From Streptomyces filamentosus (GTDB lineage Bacteria > Actinomycetota > Actinomycetes > Streptomycetales > Streptomycetaceae), in the NCBI RefSeq assembly GCF_014654895.1, contig NZ_BNBE01000001.1:992001-1056000 (forward strand): a DNA stretch of 64,000 nt, written 5' to 3'. The notes under the pieces are model-generated. The model did no database searches. It saw nothing but the letters and a program-made list of their open reading frames with translations, and was not told where the DNA came from. Shown in pieces: positions 61,536-64,000 of the stretch (position 1 is the first letter of the stretch; each line of letters opens with the position of its first letter). The position numbers were made by a program, and so were the translations under genes.

Positions 61536-61687
61536 GCGTTGCCTTGAGCCGTTCTGCTGTCGGGTGTGTCGGTCTGGGTGTCCTGTGGGGAATCCTGGTG
61601 AGCGTAGCGTGAGTGCGGTGTCGCGGTGAGCGAACAGGAGCGGATGGTGCCGGTCCGGGGGGACGTGGTCGGCCACACCTTCGAACC

Positions 61688-61736
61688 GGGGCCGTGGCAC
61701 GTGTCGGCCCCGTGGGCGTGACCGAGAGAACTCGGT
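61688..61736. terminator. Two hairpins between dprA and whiG
   Basis: GGGGCCG (61688-61694) pairs with CGGCCCC (61705-61711), and ACCGAG (61721-61726) with CTCGGT (61731-61736) around an AGAA tetraloop. They lie 39 nt past the dprA stop and could end that transcript upstream of the whiG promoter region. Confidence 0.5.
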
Positions 61737-61774
61737 TGTTCATCGGCTTCACCTTTTCACCCGAATGCGCCGGG

Positions 61775-62935
61775 TCAAGGAGCGCCTCGCCGCGCGTTCG
61801 ACACCGGTTTGCCGCTGTTCGTCAACCTCCATCCGTCGCCGTCCCGCTCGGCGTGGCCGAGGGCGTGGAGTTCGTACAGCCGGGCGAGGGCGTCGTCGGG
61901 GGTGGTTCCGGCGCGGCGGGCGATCTCCGTGGTGGGGGCGGGTGGGTGGGTGGGGAGGGCTTCGAGGACCTGGGCGGCGGCGGGGGCGAGGAGGTCCCTG
62001 GGGAGGACGGGGCCGCGGCGGGCGGGGGCGAGGTCGCCGATGGCTCCGACGAGTTCGACGATCTCGTCGGCGTCGGTGACGAGGGTGGCGCCGCCGCGCA
62101 GGAGTTCGTGGACGCCGGCGGAGAGGGCGCTGGTGACGGGGCCGGGGACGCCCATGGTGTGGCGGCCGAGGCGGGTGGCGGCGCGGGCGGTGACGAGGGA
62201 GCCGCTGCGGTGCTGGGCTTCGACGACGACGGTGCCGCGGGTGAGGGCGGCGATGACGCGGTTGCGGAGGATGAAGCGGCTGGGGGTGGGGTGGCTGCCG
62301 GGTGGGAGTTCGCCGATGAGGAGTCCTTGGCGGGCGATGCGGTCGAGCAGGCCGGTGTGGCCGCGGGGGTAGGAGGTGTCGACGCCGCTGGCGAGGACGG
62401 CGGCGGTGGCTCCGCCGGCGGCGAGGGCGCCTCGGTGGGCGGCGCCGTCGATGCCGTAGGCGGCGCCGGAGACGACGACCCAGCCGTGGCGGGTGAGGCC
62501 GGTGGCGAGGTCGGCTGCGGTGTGGGCGCCGTACGGGGTGCAGGCGCGGGCGCCGACGAGGGCGACGGAGCGGAGGGCCCAGGTGCGGAGGGGTGCGGGG
62601 CCGCGGGTCCAGAGGCCGAGGGGGCGGGAGTCTCCGAGGTCGTCGAGTTGGGTGGGCCAGTCGGGGTCGCCGGGGATGAGGAAGCGGCCGTCGAGGCGGG
62701 TGATGTGGTCGAGGTCGGCGTGGGGGTCGGTGGTGCGGGCGCGGTGGCGCCAGCCGGCGAGGCGGCGGGGGCCGGTGCCGGGGAGCGGGGGTTCGTGGGG
62801 GTCCTGGAGGAGGGCGAGGAGGGTGGTGGCGCCGTGGGTGCGGAGGGCGTGGCCGGCTTGTTCGTCGCCGGGTTCGACGATGCGGGTGAGGGCGGCGCGG
62901 GCGAGGCGTTCGTCGTCCGGGGGGCGGGGGGTCAC
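61775..62935 (-). CDS. dprA: DNA-processing protein DprA
   Basis: A single-strand-DNA-binding protein that loads RecA during transformation. The 386-residue protein has the Rossmann-like DprA core: SVALVGARACTPYGAHTAADLA, VVVSGAAYGIDGAAHRGAL, TAAVLASGVDTSYPRGH, GELPPGSHPTPSRFILRNRVIAAL, VVVEAQHRSGSLVTA. A C-terminal winged-helix-type domain (PTTEIARRAG) follows. The GTG at 62935 overlaps the comM-type stop by 4 bases (GTGA). Streptomyces is not known to be naturally competent, so its role may lie in repair. Confidence 0.93.
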   Translation of the reverse strand: MTPRPPDDERLARAALTRIVEPGDEQAGHALRTHGATTLLALLQDPHEPPLPGTGPRRLAGWRHRARTTDPHADLDHITRLDGRFLIPGDPDWPTQLDDLGDSRPLGLWTRGPAPLRTWALRSVALVGARACTPYGAHTAADLATGLTRHGWVVVSGAAYGIDGAAHRGALAAGGATAAVLASGVDTSYPRGHTGLLDRIARQGLLIGELPPGSHPTPSRFILRNRVIAALTRGTVVVEAQHRSGSLVTARAATRLGRHTMGVPGPVTSALSAGVHELLRGGATLVTDADEIVELVGAIGDLAPARRGPVLPRDLLAPAAAQVLEALPTHPPAPTTEIARRAGTTPDDALARLYELHALGHAERDGDGWRLTNSGKPVSNARRGAP

Positions 62936-64000
62936 GGGCGGTCTCCGGTGGTGAGGGGGACGCCCCGGGTGATGCCGGTGCGCAGTTGGAGGGCGTGGGC
63001 GATGTCGTCGTGGTCGGGGCGGTCGTGTCCGGCGAGGTCGGCGATGGTCCAGGCGACGCGGAGGACGCGGTCGAGGCCGCGGGCGGTGAGGAGTCCTCGT
63101 TCGATGTCGCGTTCGGCGTGGGCGAGGGCTCCGGGGGCGGCGAGGTGGCGGGTGCGGAGTTCGTGTCCGGGGATCTCGCTGTTGAGGGTCCAGGGGGTGC
63201 CGGTGAGGCGGGCGGTGGCGCGGGCGCGGGCTTCGCGGACGCGGTCGGCGACGGCGGTGGTGGGTTCGCCCCGGCCGCCGTGGCCGAGGAGGTCGGCGCG
63301 GGTGACGGGTTCGGCTTCGACGCGGAGGTCGACGCGGTCGAGGAGGGGGCCGGAGAGGCGGGCCTGGTAGCGGCGGACGACGGAGGGCGGGCATTCGCAG
63401 CCGGCGCCGTGGAGGGTGTGGCGGCCGCAGGGGCAGGGGTTGGCGGCGAGGGCGAGGAGGAAGCGGGCGGGGAGGCGGACGACGCCGGCGGCGCGGGCGA
63501 TGACGACGTGCCCGGATTCGAGGGGTTGGCGGAGGGCGTCGAGGGCTTTGGTGGAGAACTCGGGGGCTTCGTCCATGAAGAGGACGCCGCGGTGGGCGAG
63601 GGAGACGGCGCCGGGCCGGGGGATGCCGTTTCCGCCGCCGACCAGGGATTGCATGGTGGCGGAGTGGTGGGGTGCGCAGTAGGGGGCGCGGCGGACGAGG
63701 GGTTCGCCGGGCGGGAGGATGCCGGCGACGGAGTGGACGGCGGTGACTTCGAGGGATTCCTGGCGGGTGAGGGGCGGGAGGATGCCGGGGAGTCGTTCGG
63801 CGAGCATGGTCTTTCCGGCGCCGGGTGGTCCGGTGAGGAGGAGGTGGTGTCCGCCGGCGGCGGCGATCTCCAGGGCGCGGCGGGCGGTGTGCTGTCCGGC
63901 GACGTCGGCGAGGTCGGGGCCTTCGCCGGGGTCGGGGGCGAGTCCGGTGCCGGTGCCGGCGCCGGGGATGAGGAGGCCGGCGAGCATGGCGTCGGGGCGG
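62932..64000 (-). CDS. YifB/ComM-type AAA ATPase (5' end beyond window)
   Basis: A magnesium-chelatase-like AAA+ ATPase related to ComM, a branch-migration helicase for integrating transformed DNA. The window holds the C-terminal 356 or more residues. Walker A GPPGAGKT, the Walker B VLFMDEAPEF, QPLESGHVVIARAAGVVRLPARFLL and the Cys-rich NPCPCGRHTLHGAGCECPP are visible. The frame stays open to the right edge (RPDAMLAGLLIPG around 63987), so the in-frame Met at 63987 is internal and the true start lies outside. It is translationally coupled to dprA. Confidence 0.92.
   Translation of the reverse strand, partial: RPDAMLAGLLIPGAGTGTGLAPDPGEGPDLADVAGQHTARRALEIAAAGGHHLLLTGPPGAGKTMLAERLPGILPPLTRQESLEVTAVHSVAGILPPGEPLVRRAPYCAPHHSATMQSLVGGGNGIPRPGAVSLAHRGVLFMDEAPEFSTKALDALRQPLESGHVVIARAAGVVRLPARFLLALAANPCPCGRHTLHGAGCECPPSVVRRYQARLSGPLLDRVDLRVEAEPVTRADLLGHGGRGEPTTAVADRVREARARATARLTGTPWTLNSEIPGHELRTRHLAAPGALAHAERDIERGLLTARGLDRVLRVAWTIADLAGHDRPDHDDIAHALQLRTGITRGVPLTTGDRP

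Overview
The window is high-GC DNA from a Streptomyces or a very close relative. The sporulation sigma factor WhiG is present, the rpsB-tsf-pyrH-frr-cdsA block is in its usual actinobacterial order, chitinase sits under DasR-type sites, and Tat-type lipoprotein signals and a futalosine-pathway deaminase candidate occur. No rRNA, tRNA, insertion sequence, integrase or CRISPR array was seen. Nearly all of the sequence is coding, mostly on the minus strand.

Region by region. (1) 1-7.4 kb: rimP-nusA (minus) diverge from a plus-strand run: lipoprotein, ferritin-like protein, degenerate APH-fold kinase and a slipin whose ribosome site lies in a hairpin. Three palindromes separate this run from proS. 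(2) 6.8-13.5 kb: two GNAT acetyltransferases, then ispG, a site-2 protease and dxr (MEP isoprenoid pathway), with an EPSP-synthase paralogue upstream. (3) 13.6-45.2 kb: a long polyamine/GABA utilisation region. It holds three aldehyde dehydrogenases, gabT, a PucR regulator, a potA-potB-potC-potD importer with a glutamylputrescine-oxidase-like flavoprotein, an orphan second PotD, an Lrp regulator and a second class-III aminotransferase. Inserted among these are a GH18 chitinase, a NADAR protein, a deaminase/GDPD/methyltransferase run, an IclR/nitroreductase pair and a large membrane protein resembling a coupling ATPase. (4) 45.4-49.4 kb: a two-gene ABC system with an unusual signature motif, a LOG-family protein and a zinc-ribbon protein. 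(5) 49.4-53.4 kb: a thiB-thiP-thiQ thiamine importer under a TPP riboswitch. (6) 53.4-59.3 kb: rlmN, cdsA, frr, pyrH, tsf and rpsB, with hairpins in the rpsB-tsf and tsf-pyrH gaps. (7) 59.5-64 kb: an M23-like peptidase, TetR regulator, whiG, dprA and a comM/yifB-type gene that runs off the right edge.

How it fits together. Polyamines entering through PotABCD would be oxidised by the flavoprotein or transaminated by the class-III aminotransferase. The resulting aldehydes would be oxidised by the aldehyde dehydrogenases to GABA, which GabT would feed toward succinate. PucR and Lrp/AsnC proteins are the likely local regulators. This flow is inferred from family membership and gene order.

Start codons were chosen from ribosome-site spacing, 4-base ATGA/GTGA overlaps and remembered family N-termini. 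Site predictions (promoters, operators, terminators) come from reading the sequence by eye.
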